Source: a virus | Length of the DNA stretch: 41,761 nucleotides | Reading direction: 5' to 3' (one strand) | IMG/VR virus record: IMGVR_UViG_3300019886_000012 | Location: 1 to 41,761 of that record | Shown here: positions 13,210 through 20,564 of the stretch, piece after piece | How the letters are laid out: the number at the start of each line of letters is the position of its first letter | How positions within the stretch are numbered: position 1 is the first letter of the stretch | Notes under the pieces: model-generated | What the model was told of the DNA's origin: nothing | What the model saw: only the letters and a program-made list of their open reading frames with translations | The model's database searches: none | Translations under genes and position numbers: made by a program

Positions 13210-14870
13210 TGCCCTACATAGCAATTCAATGCAATACGTGTAATAAGCGCGTCACGGTCAACTCTGAGGTCACGTTGGGTGACCTCCGCATCATAGAGCT
13301 GAGTTGCGGCCATGAACAATACGAGAAGACTATTGAAGTTAATAAATCAGTCATAAATGAATACAAATCCGTGAACGGCAAAACACCACGTCAATACCAG
13401 AAAGACGGAATTAAATTCAGCGAGAAATCAGGTCTAAGATGTTTAATTGCCGACGAAATGCGATTAGGCAAAACACCGCAAGCATTAATCGCGGTCAAAC
13501 TAAACAAAGAAATGACATATCCATGCGCCATAGTATGTAAATCAAGTCTTAAGGAACAGTGGGCACGGGAATGCTATGAATGGACGGGAAGTGATTTAGT
13601 AGCAGTAATTCAGAGCGCTGCCGATGCAATACCAGCAGGATGCGAGTTTTATATCTTTAGTTTTGACATTTTTAGAAGATTCAAAAAGGGTAAAACTAAG
13701 GATGTAATTGCAGATTCTTTAATCGACGGTCAATTATATGAAAGTGACGTGAAAGACGCCAAGGATGATGAAATAGTTAATATTTTCAAGAAATTAAAGA
13801 TTAAATGTATTATCATTGATGAATGCCAGCAAATCAAATCGCGCACGTCACAACGTACAATTGAGATTCGTAATTTAATCCAAGACATAAAAATAAAACA
13901 CATCATTGCATTAAGTGGCACGCCAATTAAGAATAGCGCGGCGGAATACTTCACTGTGTTAAATCTAATCAGGCCAGAGTATTTCCCAGTCTATAAAAGC
14001 TATTTACGTAGATGGGTAGATTCATATATGCAAGGGAATACAGTTAAATGGGGCGGATTGTGCGATCCTGAAGGATTTAAGCAATTTACGAAGGATTTTG
14101 TAATACGGCGCGAACGTAATGAGGTTATGCCAGATTTGCCTAAGGTTGATAGGAATTTTAAGTTTAGCTACCTAGGAGATGAAGTTAAAGACGCATACGC
14201 CGCAACATTAAAGGAATTTCAAGAATACGCGGAAGGCTCCGACAATAAAGGTACGGAGAAAATGGTTCACCTGCTCGCATACATGAATAAGATGCGCCAC
14301 TTGACTGGAATTGCAAAGGTTGAGAGCGCGTTAGACTTTGCAACTGAATATTTGACCTCATGCAACAGGAAGTTAGTATTCTTTGTGCATCATAAGGATG
14401 TAGGATTAATGCTATGTAATAAATTGGATGAACTATGTAAGATGGGCGGATTGGCCGCACCGATTATGTTAAGCGCCGACATTGCACCACAAAATAGACA
14501 GCCAATCATTGATAAATTCTTACAATCTGATTGCAGATTCGCCATTGCGTCAACGCTTGCATACGGCGAAGGAGTAACAATGAAAGAATGCGCAGATTGT
14601 GTAATTGTAGAACGTCAATGGAATCCAGCAAATGAAGAACAGGCTGAATCTCGTTTCATTCATATGGAACAGAAAGAAAGTAAAATCAACGCAACGTACT
14701 TGGTTGCAGTGAGTACGATTGATGAATTCTTTTCAGAGTTAGTCGAACGGAAACGCGCAATCTTTTCAAACACAATGTCAGGTAAAGAAATTGAATGGGA
14801 CGAGAGTAGTATTATGAAAGAATTAACTGATATTCTTGCCAATAGTGGCAAAACAAGGTGGAGAATATGA
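13209..14870 (+). CDS. SNF2/DEAD-like superfamily 2 helicase
   Basis: The 553-residue protein carries SF2 helicase motifs in order. Motif I is ADEMRLGKTP (81-90), motif II IIDECQ (202-207), motif III SGTP (236-239) and motif VI QAESRFIHMEQ (478-488). An N-terminal Cys site (Cys8, Cys11, Cys33 and nearby His35) forms a likely zinc ribbon. Residue 85 of motif I is Arg where classical SNF2 proteins have Gly, and motif VI keeps only its first Arg. SNF2-type phage helicases remodel DNA or DNA-protein complexes during replication and recombination. The gene is joined by 1- and 4-base overlaps to its neighbours. Confidence 0.88.
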   Translation: MPYIAIQCNTCNKRVTVNSEVTLGDLRIIELSCGHEQYEKTIEVNKSVINEYKSVNGKTPRQYQKDGIKFSEKSGLRCLIADEMRLGKTPQALIAVKLNKEMTYPCAIVCKSSLKEQWARECYEWTGSDLVAVIQSAADAIPAGCEFYIFSFDIFRRFKKGKTKDVIADSLIDGQLYESDVKDAKDDEIVNIFKKLKIKCIIIDECQQIKSRTSQRTIEIRNLIQDIKIKHIIALSGTPIKNSAAEYFTVLNLIRPEYFPVYKSYLRRWVDSYMQGNTVKWGGLCDPEGFKQFTKDFVIRRERNEVMPDLPKVDRNFKFSYLGDEVKDAYAATLKEFQEYAEGSDNKGTEKMVHLLAYMNKMRHLTGIAKVESALDFATEYLTSCNRKLVFFVHHKDVGLMLCNKLDELCKMGGLAAPIMLSADIAPQNRQPIIDKFLQSDCRFAIASTLAYGEGVTMKECADCVIVERQWNPANEEQAESRFIHMEQKESKINATYLVAVSTIDEFFSELVERKRAIFSNTMSGKEIEWDESSIMKELTDILANSGKTRWRI

Positions 14871-15013
14871 AATTATTTCTAGTTACTTTTACATTTACAG
14901 AACATGAATATAAGGCACAACTGGAAGTATATGCACCCAGCACGGAAGTAGCTATCAGATTAGTGAAAGTTATAATGAATGAAAAATGTATCATAACAAA
15001 GGTAGAAGAATAA
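14867..15013 (+). CDS. small hypothetical protein, 48 aa
   Basis: A 48-codon frame overlaps the helicase stop by ATGA and the next start by TAATG. The product looks like an alternating beta/alpha fold (MKLFLVTFTFTEHEYKAQLE, then a helix and CIITKVEE). A related layout occurs in the 58-residue gene at 24163. Function unknown. Confidence 0.55.
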   Translation: MKLFLVTFTFTEHEYKAQLEVYAPSTEVAIRLVKVIMNEKCIITKVEE

Positions 15014-15198
15014 TGACCACTTATACATTTGAACAAGTCAGACAATTTGAAGCTAAGTCAGAACGTAAGTTAAGTACATTTAAAGAGCATGATGATTGGA
15101 TGATTTACTCTGAATCTTTTTATCAAGAGATTCAGAGTAAGTTATTAATCTTGAGTAGAATTGATAATCTATTAAAAGACTTGGAGATATTGTTATGA
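15013..15198 (+). CDS. hypothetical helical protein, 61 aa
   Basis: The ATG at 15013, overlapping the previous TAA, is preferred over an in-frame ATG 27 bases earlier inside the preceding gene. The 61 residues are charged and helical, ending in a Leu/Ile-rich amphipathic helix (SKLLILSRIDNLLKDLEILL). No family is recognised. It overlaps the next gene by four bases. Confidence 0.55.
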   Translation: MTTYTFEQVRQFEAKSERKLSTFKEHDDWMIYSESFYQEIQSKLLILSRIDNLLKDLEILL

Positions 15199-15353
15199 AA
15201 ACTTATTTAGGTGATGGAGTATATATTAAATTCAAAGACGGACAAATGAAATTAACAACAGAAGATGGAATTAGAACAACAAATGAAATATTTATTAAAA
15301 TTGAAGTATTTGACGCTATGATTAAATTCTTTAAAGAACAGGAATTGCTATGA
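15195..15353 (+). CDS. conserved phage small protein (YLGDGVY type), 52 aa
   Basis: The 52-residue protein matches a short family seen widely in phage early regions: TYLGDGVYIKF at the start, then LTTEDG, an EIFIKIEVFDAMIKFF segment and a short tail. Its biochemical role is not known. Four-base ATGA overlaps on both sides couple it to its neighbours. Confidence 0.65.
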   Translation: MKTYLGDGVYIKFKDGQMKLTTEDGIRTTNEIFIKIEVFDAMIKFFKEQELL

Positions 15354-15532
15354 AATATCAATTCTTATTCATGGCACTTCTAGGCACATTAATCACTTCA
15401 GCATCAATAATGATGTACTGTAATTTGTGGATTGATGTTTTGACAACGTGTTTATGTAATTTAGCAGGGACAATTCTAATAGTTATTCCAGCAATTAAGG
15501 CAGACCTTTACAGCAAGTATATTAATCGTTAA
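15350..15532 (+). CDS. small two-segment membrane protein, 60 aa
   Basis: Two hydrophobic segments (about residues 4-22 and 30-47) are separated by a short polar loop with Trp and Asp, and the C-terminus is basic. The start overlaps the previous stop. It is predicted to be an inner-membrane protein. It lies in the early operon, so lysis is unlikely; host-membrane modification or superinfection exclusion are possible. Confidence 0.55.
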   Translation: MKYQFLFMALLGTLITSASIMMYCNLWIDVLTTCLCNLAGTILIVIPAIKADLYSKYINR

Positions 15533-15543
15533 GGAAATTTTAA

Positions 15544-15603
15544 ATGCCAAATGATAAAGAGGAGTTAGATATATTAATTAAAGCTATTGGAGCAAAGAAA
15601 TGA
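15544..15603 (+). CDS. tiny protein, 19 aa
   Basis: A 19-codon frame follows AAGGAA at ten bases and ends with a TGA overlapping the next ATG (ATGA). The peptide is charged and probably helical (DKEELDILIKAIGAKK). Its place in the chain of overlapping genes suggests it is translated, if only to couple ribosomes to the next gene. Confidence 0.4.
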   Translation: MPNDKEELDILIKAIGAKK

Positions 15604-15800
15604 ATACTGATAATCTAAGCACTACGGCAAAGCAGTTACTTCAAACTGCAATATTAAGTCAAGAAAATGATTTTGAATCTAAGTCTGAATATTTGTTTAG
15701 CTATTTAACAACTTATAAACTTACATATGCAGAGTTTTCAGAATCAATATGTGAACTTGCAAATTTACGATTTGAATTAGAAAGAGGATTAATAAAATGA
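15600..15800 (+). CDS. hypothetical helical protein, 66 aa
   Basis: The 66 residues form an all-helical pattern without Cys motif (TAKQLLQTAILSQEN, ICELANLRFELERGL). Overlaps of four bases on both sides mark it as part of the early operon. No family is recognised. Confidence 0.5.
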   Translation: MNTDNLSTTAKQLLQTAILSQENDFESKSEYLFSYLTTYKLTYAEFSESICELANLRFELERGLIK

Positions 15801-16006
15801 CCAACACAGAATTCGTAAATCAAATCAGAGCAATATCAGGTCTATTATTTCAAGGCAAACTAAGCAGAATAACTGCCTTAGAGCGCATCCTAATGGCACT
15901 AATGCAGGTCAATGAGCCACGTAAGGCCAAGCAAAATAAGATTCTAATGATAGGAAATGAAACTTTAATTAATAACTTAAATCTATCAAAACCAAAAGGA
16001 TATTAA
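15797..16006 (+). CDS. hypothetical protein, 69 aa
   Basis: A basic 69-residue protein with a helical N-terminal half (FVNQIRAISGLLFQGKLSR) and a polar C-terminus. It starts inside the previous stop and ends one base before the next gene. Nothing further can be assigned. Confidence 0.5.
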   Translation: MTNTEFVNQIRAISGLLFQGKLSRITALERILMALMQVNEPRKAKQNKILMIGNETLINNLNLSKPKGY

Positions 16007-16007
16007 A

Positions 16008-16199
16008 ATGAATAATGAACCATTAAGCGCATTCACGGCAGTCATAGCAAGTATCTTATTCCTAATAGGTATTGCACCTTCAGTATTTGAGTTAACTAAG
16101 CGAAGTTTAATTGCTTGGCACAAAATGAAGTCACAAGTGCGAATATATAAAATGAAATCAGAACGTGAAGTAGAACTTGAGAAGATTGAAGTAAAATGA
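16008..16199 (+). CDS. single-pass membrane protein with charged tail, 63 aa
   Basis: Residues about 9-28 (FTAVIASILFLIGIAPSVFE) form one membrane segment. A basic helix and an acidic end reading VELEKIEVK follow. The DNA encoding that end belongs to the repeated junction element also found after the next two genes. A good AAAAGGA ribosome site precedes the ATG. Function unknown. Confidence 0.55.
   Translation: MNNEPLSAFTAVIASILFLIGIAPSVFELTKRSLIAWHKMKSQVRIYKMKSEREVELEKIEVK
16171..16199 (+). repeat. gene-junction repeat, copy 1
   Basis: This 29-base element matches copy 3 at 25 positions. It encodes the last residues of the membrane protein (ELEKIEVK) and overlaps the start of the LuxR-type gene. 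Confidence 0.7.
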
Positions 16200-16453
16200 A
16201 AAATATTTATGACCTATATTCAACATCAAAGTTAACAAATATTGATATGAGAGTTATACAACTCATATCAAAAGGTTATGACAATAAGTTTATTGCAAAG
16301 TTAACTCATAGGTCATTAAGTACGATTAAAAATAGAACTAAGAGAATACTTGAAATACTTGGAATGAATAATAGGGTACAAATTGCAATATATTATCTTG
16401 AAAATTATAAGTATAAAGATTTTGTTAAGTCTAAAAATATTGAGGTGAAATGA
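16196..16453 (+). CDS. LuxR/GerE-type helix-turn-helix regulator, 85 aa
   Basis: Residues about 13-67 match the GerE domain in order: LTNIDMRVIQLISKGYDNKF, IAKLTHRS, STIKNRTKRILEILG and NNRVQIAIYYL. There is no receiver or sensor domain, so it is a stand-alone DNA-binding protein. It ends in NIEVK, encoded by the repeated junction. A second stand-alone GerE-like protein lies in the late region (38344-38550). A role in timing early or late transcription is plausible but untested. Confidence 0.8.
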   Translation: MKNIYDLYSTSKLTNIDMRVIQLISKGYDNKFIAKLTHRSLSTIKNRTKRILEILGMNNRVQIAIYYLENYKYKDFVKSKNIEVK

Positions 16454-16455
16454 TG
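16433..16455 (+). repeat. gene-junction repeat, copy 2
   Basis: Bases 16434-16455 are identical to 16631-16652 over 22 positions. The element encodes NIEVK and the stop of the LuxR-type gene, the GAGGTGA ribosome site and the ATGATG start of the next gene. Confidence 0.85.
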
Positions 16456-16650
16456 GAATTTAAAGTTGGAGATAAAGTTAAATATATCGGAGATCATTAT
16501 AATCAAGTATTACGTGAATCAAAGTTATATATAACTAGAATTGACATAGGTGATGTATGGCCAGTTGAAATTTGTATAGAAGGATATAAATTAGAATCTT
16601 ATCCTTGCTTAGAAAGTGAACTAGAACTTGAAAATATTGAGGTGAAATGA
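16450..16650 (+). CDS. small SH3-like protein, 66 aa
   Basis: The N-terminus FKVGDKVKYIGDHYN resembles small SH3-like barrel proteins that begin with a VGDxV strand. More beta-like segments follow (KLYITRIDIGDVWPVEICIE). The end, ELENIEVK, is encoded by the third junction repeat. Either of two adjacent ATGs could be used after the GAGGTGA site. Molecular role unknown. Confidence 0.5.
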   Translation: MMEFKVGDKVKYIGDHYNQVLRESKLYITRIDIGDVWPVEICIEGYKLESYPCLESELELENIEVK

Positions 16651-16652
16651 TG
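16622..16652 (+). repeat. gene-junction repeat, copy 3
   Basis: This copy carries both the TAGAACTTGA shared with copy 1 and the 22-base block identical to copy 2, so it links the other two. Confidence 0.85.
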
Positions 16653-17063
16653 AATGAATGTCCTTCGATAATAATAGATAAAGTTATTCCAATTATTCGA
16701 GAAGAAACTAAAAGACCAAATACTTTACCAATAAGAACTTTTAATAATAATAATAAATTTACAAGTTTACGATGGGAAGGAATTAATACCGGTATTAATC
16801 CTTTAAAATTTAGAGTATGTCCTTTAGGTCTTATCCCTGCTGCGATTTGGGGCGAACCAGAAAGTTTAAGTGATTTTAGTGATAACCGGATAAAAGATTT
16901 AACACAAGAAGAGTTAGAAATATTTTATGATTGGTGGGATTCTATTAAACAAGAAGATGCGAAAGAGGCAATGGATTTAATTTGGGGTAAGGAATCTATT
17001 GAAGAAAGTCAAGTCAAGGCAGTAAATAAGGCACTTGATATAATTCATGGAGAATCAAAATGA
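16647..17063 (+). CDS. hypothetical protein, 138 aa
   Basis: The gene starts at the ATGATG of the third junction repeat. The first 60 residues are basic and Asn-rich, and a middle segment has FRVCPLGLIPAAIWGEPES. The C-terminal half is acidic and helical with aromatic residues (EIFYDWWDSIKQEDA). No family is recognised. It overlaps the next start by four bases. Confidence 0.5.
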   Translation: MMNECPSIIIDKVIPIIREETKRPNTLPIRTFNNNNKFTSLRWEGINTGINPLKFRVCPLGLIPAAIWGEPESLSDFSDNRIKDLTQEELEIFYDWWDSIKQEDAKEAMDLIWGKESIEESQVKAVNKALDIIHGESK

Positions 17064-17206
17064 CAGTTAAAGAATTAATTAATAAATTAAAAGAATTCCC
17101 TGAAGAAATCAATGTGTATGTATTTGATTATGAACATCAATCACCTGTTGAATTACAACTAAGTCTTACTGGAAATGGTGAAGAAGTATATTTGAAAATC
17201 CTATGA
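17060..17206 (+). CDS. conserved phage small protein, 48 aa
   Basis: The start MTVKELINKLKEFPEEINVY is a pattern found in many short phage proteins: a helix ending in P-E-E, then a V-Y strand, a D-Y turn and a C-terminal strand EEVYLKI. No activity is known. It is coupled by ATGA overlaps on both sides. Confidence 0.6.
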   Translation: MTVKELINKLKEFPEEINVYVFDYEHQSPVELQLSLTGNGEEVYLKIL

Positions 17207-18156
17207 AAACACTAATCATCGACTCTCAAATCCTAACATCGTACCAAGAATGTGCTTGCAAATGTCACTACACATTCAATAAGAACATCAAACCACCCAT
17301 TAAGGAAGAGTCATTTGATAAAGGTGGATTGTTACATGATATGTTGGAAATGCACTACGGACTATTAAAAGATTGGTACAAAAAGGAATCAAATCTACCC
17401 CGCGAAGTATATGATACATTTGTTGAGAAAACATTAATTTTAGGACAGCAGAGCGCGTCACAACGGGACTTAGATACGGAAGATTGCTTGCGCGTCATAG
17501 GAGCATATCGTCAGTACGCTGATTTTAGGTTTGGCGAATCATGGATACCAAAGTTTATTGAACAGGTTGGGGCTAAAGAATTATGGAAAGGTATTATTTC
17601 AAGTAAAGATGTTTATGATGGAACCCATGATGGAATAGTCCATTATAAAAAAGAAGAAGAAGAACTTCAAATACTTTATGCGGGCAAAGTTGATTTAGTC
17701 GCACAAATTGAATGGGACGATGAAAAGCCTGCAATTATTGACCATAAGACAGAGGAACGTGCATCAGACCCAATTCAATTAAATAATCAAATGATGGGCT
17801 ATGCGTGGATGTTTGATGTGCGAAATATTATCGTTAATAAAGTGGGATTTCAAAATACTCTACCTCCGGCGGCGAAATTCCGCCGGTATACATTACATTA
17901 TCCAGAAAGTGTATTAAATGAATGGAAAGAAAATACAATTAGATGGGCAATTAAACTATATCACTCTTTGCAAGACTTGAAAGCGATGGAGAATGATAGA
18001 AATTATCACAGTTGTGCAGGTAAGTACGGTAAACCATGCGGATTACTTCCAATATGTATAACCGAACCTGCTGCACGTGATTGGAAGATTAATTCAAGTT
18101 TCTTGATTGGTGAAGAATGGGATGTGACGCGAAGGCTGGCAAAGGAAAGGAATTAA
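17203..18156 (+). CDS. PD-(D/E)xK nuclease, Cas4/RecB-like
   Basis: The 317-residue protein has the RecB-nuclease core. His45 lies in GGLLHDML, Asp164 in AGKVDLVAQ, and Asp180 and Lys182 in IIDHKTEE, followed by QLNNQMMGYAW at 192-202. Cys17/19/21 near the N-terminus and Cys271, Cys279 and Cys285 near the C-terminus match the Cys layout that holds a 4Fe-4S cluster in Cas4 and AddB. Such phage enzymes resect DNA ends for recombination. Sak4-like and SSB-like genes follow 1 to 2 kb downstream, forming a recombination set. Confidence 0.85.
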   Translation: MKTLIIDSQILTSYQECACKCHYTFNKNIKPPIKEESFDKGGLLHDMLEMHYGLLKDWYKKESNLPREVYDTFVEKTLILGQQSASQRDLDTEDCLRVIGAYRQYADFRFGESWIPKFIEQVGAKELWKGIISSKDVYDGTHDGIVHYKKEEEELQILYAGKVDLVAQIEWDDEKPAIIDHKTEERASDPIQLNNQMMGYAWMFDVRNIIVNKVGFQNTLPPAAKFRRYTLHYPESVLNEWKENTIRWAIKLYHSLQDLKAMENDRNYHSCAGKYGKPCGLLPICITEPAARDWKINSSFLIGEEWDVTRRLAKERN

Positions 18157-18158
18157 TT

Positions 18159-18371
18159 ATGACTTTATTTCAAGTCCACTTAGCTCATGAAGAAAGAAGT
18201 AAAGAGGCAATTAAATTACTTGATATTATACGACCTAATATAAGTAAGTTAGGTGAGACTGAACGTAATTTTGTTGTAGGTAAAATAGCATTTAGTAAAT
18301 TGACAAGAAATTTGTATGTAAGTAGTAAGGAATTATATTGGCTAAGGGATATTGCAAGTAAATTAGATTAA
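18159..18371 (+). CDS. hypothetical helical protein, 70 aa
   Basis: The start is chosen at the ATG after AAAGGAAAGG; an in-frame ATG 42 bases earlier lies inside the nuclease gene without a site. The 70 residues are helical and basic, including SKEAIKLLDIIRPNISKLGE and SSKELYWLRDIASKLD. Similar short proteins are common in phage early operons. Function unknown. Confidence 0.5.
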   Translation: MTLFQVHLAHEERSKEAIKLLDIIRPNISKLGETERNFVVGKIAFSKLTRNLYVSSKELYWLRDIASKLD

Positions 18372-18383
18372 AGGAGAACTAAA

Positions 18384-18599
18384 TTGATTGAATATCTTGA
18401 AGTAGTTGAAGAACCTGTTGAGATGATTCACGTTCATAAATGCGATGAATGTGAGAAAATTATAACTGATCTATGTAGTGAAGATTGTGACAATGATACG
18501 TATGAAACTTGTGATGAATGTAGTGCGGAAGTTCACGGTGAAGAAATTCCTGAAATTGAAGAAATTATTAAAGACGAATTGAAGGATGTAAAACTTTAA
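18384..18599 (+). CDS. acidic Cys-rich zinc-binding protein, 71 aa (TTG start)
   Basis: The likely start is TTG, preceded by AAAGGAGAACTAA. The same 13 bases precede the TTG start of the SSB-like gene at 20138. The protein has CDEC, CSEDC and CDEC motifs within residues 20-50, enough for one or two zinc sites. Both ends are strongly acidic. It may act as an adaptor or DNA mimic; no family is recognised. Confidence 0.5.
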   Translation: MIEYLEVVEEPVEMIHVHKCDECEKIITDLCSEDCDNDTYETCDECSAEVHGEEIPEIEEIIKDELKDVKL

Positions 18600-18602
18600 A
18601 TT

Positions 18603-18621
18603 GGGGAGGAAATCTCTCCCC
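18603..18621 (+). other. intergenic hairpin inside the early operon
   Basis: GGGGAG (18603-18608) pairs with CTCCCC (18616-18621) around a 7-base loop. No T-run follows, so it is probably not a terminator. It may protect or process the message. Confidence 0.35.
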
Positions 18622-18643
18622 TTGGACTAATAAGGAGTTTAAT

Positions 18644-18787
18644 ATGCAATGTGAATTCTGTCATAGAATATCTAATAGCTTATGTGATTTATATAAAGTT
18701 CCTTTATGTATGAAACACGCAAATTACTCAGAAAATGGAAATCTTTGTATAGATTGTGAATCAGATATGTGTATGGGTGAAGAATAA
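18644..18787 (+). CDS. Cys-rich zinc-binding protein, 47 aa
   Basis: The 47-residue protein starts after TAAGGAG. It has CEFC near the start, Cys14, then LCMKH, and CIDC plus a further Cys near the end. At least one treble-clef or ribbon-type zinc site is likely. Its TAA overlaps the next ATG by one base. Partner and function unknown. Confidence 0.5.
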   Translation: MQCEFCHRISNSLCDLYKVPLCMKHANYSENGNLCIDCESDMCMGEE

Positions 18788-19071
18788 TGCCTAAAGAAAA
18801 GCACGTTCATAAGTACGTCAGAGTAGCTATGGGAAGTAGGGGATGGACAGTTTATAAATGTTCAATTCCTGATTGTACACATTTTATTCAAGAGAAACTT
18901 GTTATTGGTAGGTCAACAATATGTTGGCGTTGTGGCAGTACATTTATTATGACAAGGCATACTGCAACTTTAAAAGAACCTCATTGCAGAAGTTGTACTG
19001 GTAGGAATCCACTTGAAAGAAGTAATAATCTTGTGGATGATTTATCAGATTTGATTGATATTAAAATTTAA
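18787..19071 (+). CDS. zinc-ribbon protein, 94 aa
   Basis: Residues 25-80 contain Cys pairs KCSIPDC, CWRCG and HCRSC, matching tandem zinc ribbons of a kind frequent in phage early proteins. The N-terminus is basic with His-Lys repeats and the C-terminus acidic. Overlap with the previous stop (TAATG) supports the start. Nucleic-acid binding is likely but unproven. Confidence 0.6.
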   Translation: MPKEKHVHKYVRVAMGSRGWTVYKCSIPDCTHFIQEKLVIGRSTICWRCGSTFIMTRHTATLKEPHCRSCTGRNPLERSNNLVDDLSDLIDIKI

Positions 19072-19078
19072 GAATATT

Positions 19079-19276
19079 ATGACTATATTAAAATATAAAG
19101 TCAAAGTTATTCTAGTTAAAGTTGGAATAGCTAAAAAGAAAAAGAAGTTTGATATATTATTAAAGTCATCAAAGATTTTATTGCCTGACTTTAAACAAGC
19201 TGATGAAGCATATAATGATATTGTTAAAACACTGAGAGCAAATTATGGATTAGGAGACTTAAATGCCAAAGATTAG
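19079..19276 (+). CDS. small basic protein, 65 aa
   Basis: The ATG at 19079 is preferred over an in-frame start inside the previous gene. The N-terminal half is very Lys-rich (KVGIAKKKKKFDILLKSSK) and the C-terminal half is helical with mixed charge. The gene overlaps the Sak4-like gene by 14 bases. It may bind DNA or assist that ATPase; no family is recognised. Confidence 0.5.
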   Translation: MTILKYKVKVILVKVGIAKKKKKFDILLKSSKILLPDFKQADEAYNDIVKTLRANYGLGDLNAKD

Positions 19277-20090
19277 CGAACTCACCCCGGAGAGGGGCCG
19301 TATGTTCATGTTTAAAGGTGAATTTAAGACGGGTAAAACTGTTGCATACGGCAGTTTTCCTGAACCAATTTACATATTTGATTGTGACGGCAGAATGGCA
19401 CCGCTCGCATCTTGTCCGTGGCTCAAAGGCAAGGATATTGAATATGACACGTACACCGATTGGAATAAAATCACAAAGAAACTTGAAGAATTTGAGCATA
19501 GATGTGACTTTGCAACTGTAGTTATGGGAAGTTTGACAAGTCTCGCACGTTGTACGATTAACTCTTTATTTAGAAATCGTGGTACTGGAAGTTCGGGAAG
19601 AAAAGGAGATAAGGCAGAGCCATTGAGTATCGGCGGAATTCCGATCATGGGTATTGCAGAATACAACGGTGAGAGTTCAGGATTGAATATTATTATGACA
19701 CAGATGCGCGTCATACATAATATACATAAATGTAATATGATATTGGAATGTCACGTAGTAACAGGTGAAATACCACAATTAGGCGGTGGCGCGACCACAT
19801 TTCGTCGAATAGTTACTGGCGGCAATAAAGTCGCGGCGGAAATTCCAGGTTATTTTGATGAAGTGTATCACTTCTATTGTGACTCTGATATTAATTCAGA
19901 GAAACGTGAATTCGTGGCGCGTATCAGAAGTAATTCAATCGACTTTGCCGGTAGTGCAATTCCGGAACTTCCCGATAAGATTAACCATACTAACGAGGAT
20001 TTCTACAAGATTTGGAGTGGTTATTTGCCAAAAGATTCGGCAAAGACTACTTTAAATACTGAAAATGAATTCAATTCATTTCAGGGTTGA
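19263..20090 (+). CDS. Sak4-like RecA-fold ATPase
   Basis: The 275-residue protein has a P-loop GEFKTGKT (19-26), followed by YIFDCDGR (37-44), typical of the AAA_24/Sak4 group of phage recombinases related to RecA. A VVMGSLTSL segment (86-94) sits where Walker B is expected, with Gly89 replacing the usual Asp. A polar segment (EIPQLGGGATTFRR) precedes the C-terminal beta region. Sak4 proteins promote single-strand annealing or strand exchange and often occur next to an SSB, as here. The start follows TAGGAG. Confidence 0.78.
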   Translation: MPKISELTPERGRMFMFKGEFKTGKTVAYGSFPEPIYIFDCDGRMAPLASCPWLKGKDIEYDTYTDWNKITKKLEEFEHRCDFATVVMGSLTSLARCTINSLFRNRGTGSSGRKGDKAEPLSIGGIPIMGIAEYNGESSGLNIIMTQMRVIHNIHKCNMILECHVVTGEIPQLGGGATTFRRIVTGGNKVAAEIPGYFDEVYHFYCDSDINSEKREFVARIRSNSIDFAGSAIPELPDKINHTNEDFYKIWSGYLPKDSAKTTLNTENEFNSFQG

Positions 20091-20137
20091 AAAATAATCA
20101 ATCAACCAAACAACCAAACAAACAAAGGAGAACTAAC

Positions 20138-20521
20138 TTGGCCTTACTCAAATATGGTACAGAAGATGTACTCCGTGGTAAGATGGTCGAAGTTGGCTGG
20201 CATGAAGCAGTTGTTAAAGAAATTGTTGAAAGTGCTGCGGCAACTGATGGTAGTACGAACTGGAAACTCACAGTTGTAATTCGTGAAGGTGGAAAGTTTG
20301 ATGGTGTACCACTAGACCGCTACTTTAATGAAAAGGCTCCAGGTTTTGCTTTGAATTATTTCAAGGCACACGGGGCTAATATCGATGAAAAGAATGGCGG
20401 AGACTTAGATTTTCAAAAGACGATTGGACGACCTATTGGTATTTTTGTAGAAATTGAAGAATACCAAAAGCGTCCTAAGAATGTAATTAAGGACTTTAGG
20501 CCGCCTAAGAATAAGGCGTAA
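20138..20521 (+). CDS. SSB-like DUF669-type protein, 127 aa (TTG start)
   Basis: The likely start is TTG after AAAGGAGAACTAA. The frame opens 51 bases earlier at another TTG, but that stretch is simple CAAA repeat and non-protein-like. The protein shows an OB-like pattern with VEVGWHEAVVKEIVESAA, NWKLTVVIREGGKFDG, a PLDRYFNEK strand and a KDFRPPKNK tail. This resembles the DUF669 family of phage single-strand-binding partners of Sak4 recombinases. It follows the Sak4-like gene directly. Confidence 0.65.
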   Translation: MALLKYGTEDVLRGKMVEVGWHEAVVKEIVESAAATDGSTNWKLTVVIREGGKFDGVPLDRYFNEKAPGFALNYFKAHGANIDEKNGGDLDFQKTIGRPIGIFVEIEEYQKRPKNVIKDFRPPKNKA

Positions 20522-20532
20522 GTAATTTCTGC

Positions 20533-20564
20533 GTTCCGCATCACAACTTATCGTGGTGCGGACC
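20533..20564 (+). other. stable hairpin next to a ribosome site
   Basis: Arms 20533-20544 and 20553-20564 pair at 11 of 12 positions (one G-U, one mismatch) around an 8-base loop. The ribosome site GGAGGA starts immediately after the 3' arm. No T-run follows, so control of translation or message processing is more likely than termination. Confidence 0.5.

Noticed and set aside
13443-13482. Arg in motif I of the SNF2 helicase as an inactivating change
   Set aside because: The essential Gly-Lys-Thr is intact, and I recall similar EMR-x-GKT variants in phage SNF2 proteins, so it is noted only in the annotation.
16196-16453. LuxR-type protein as a quorum-sensing receptor
   Set aside because: It is too short for an autoinducer-binding domain; only the DNA-binding domain is present.
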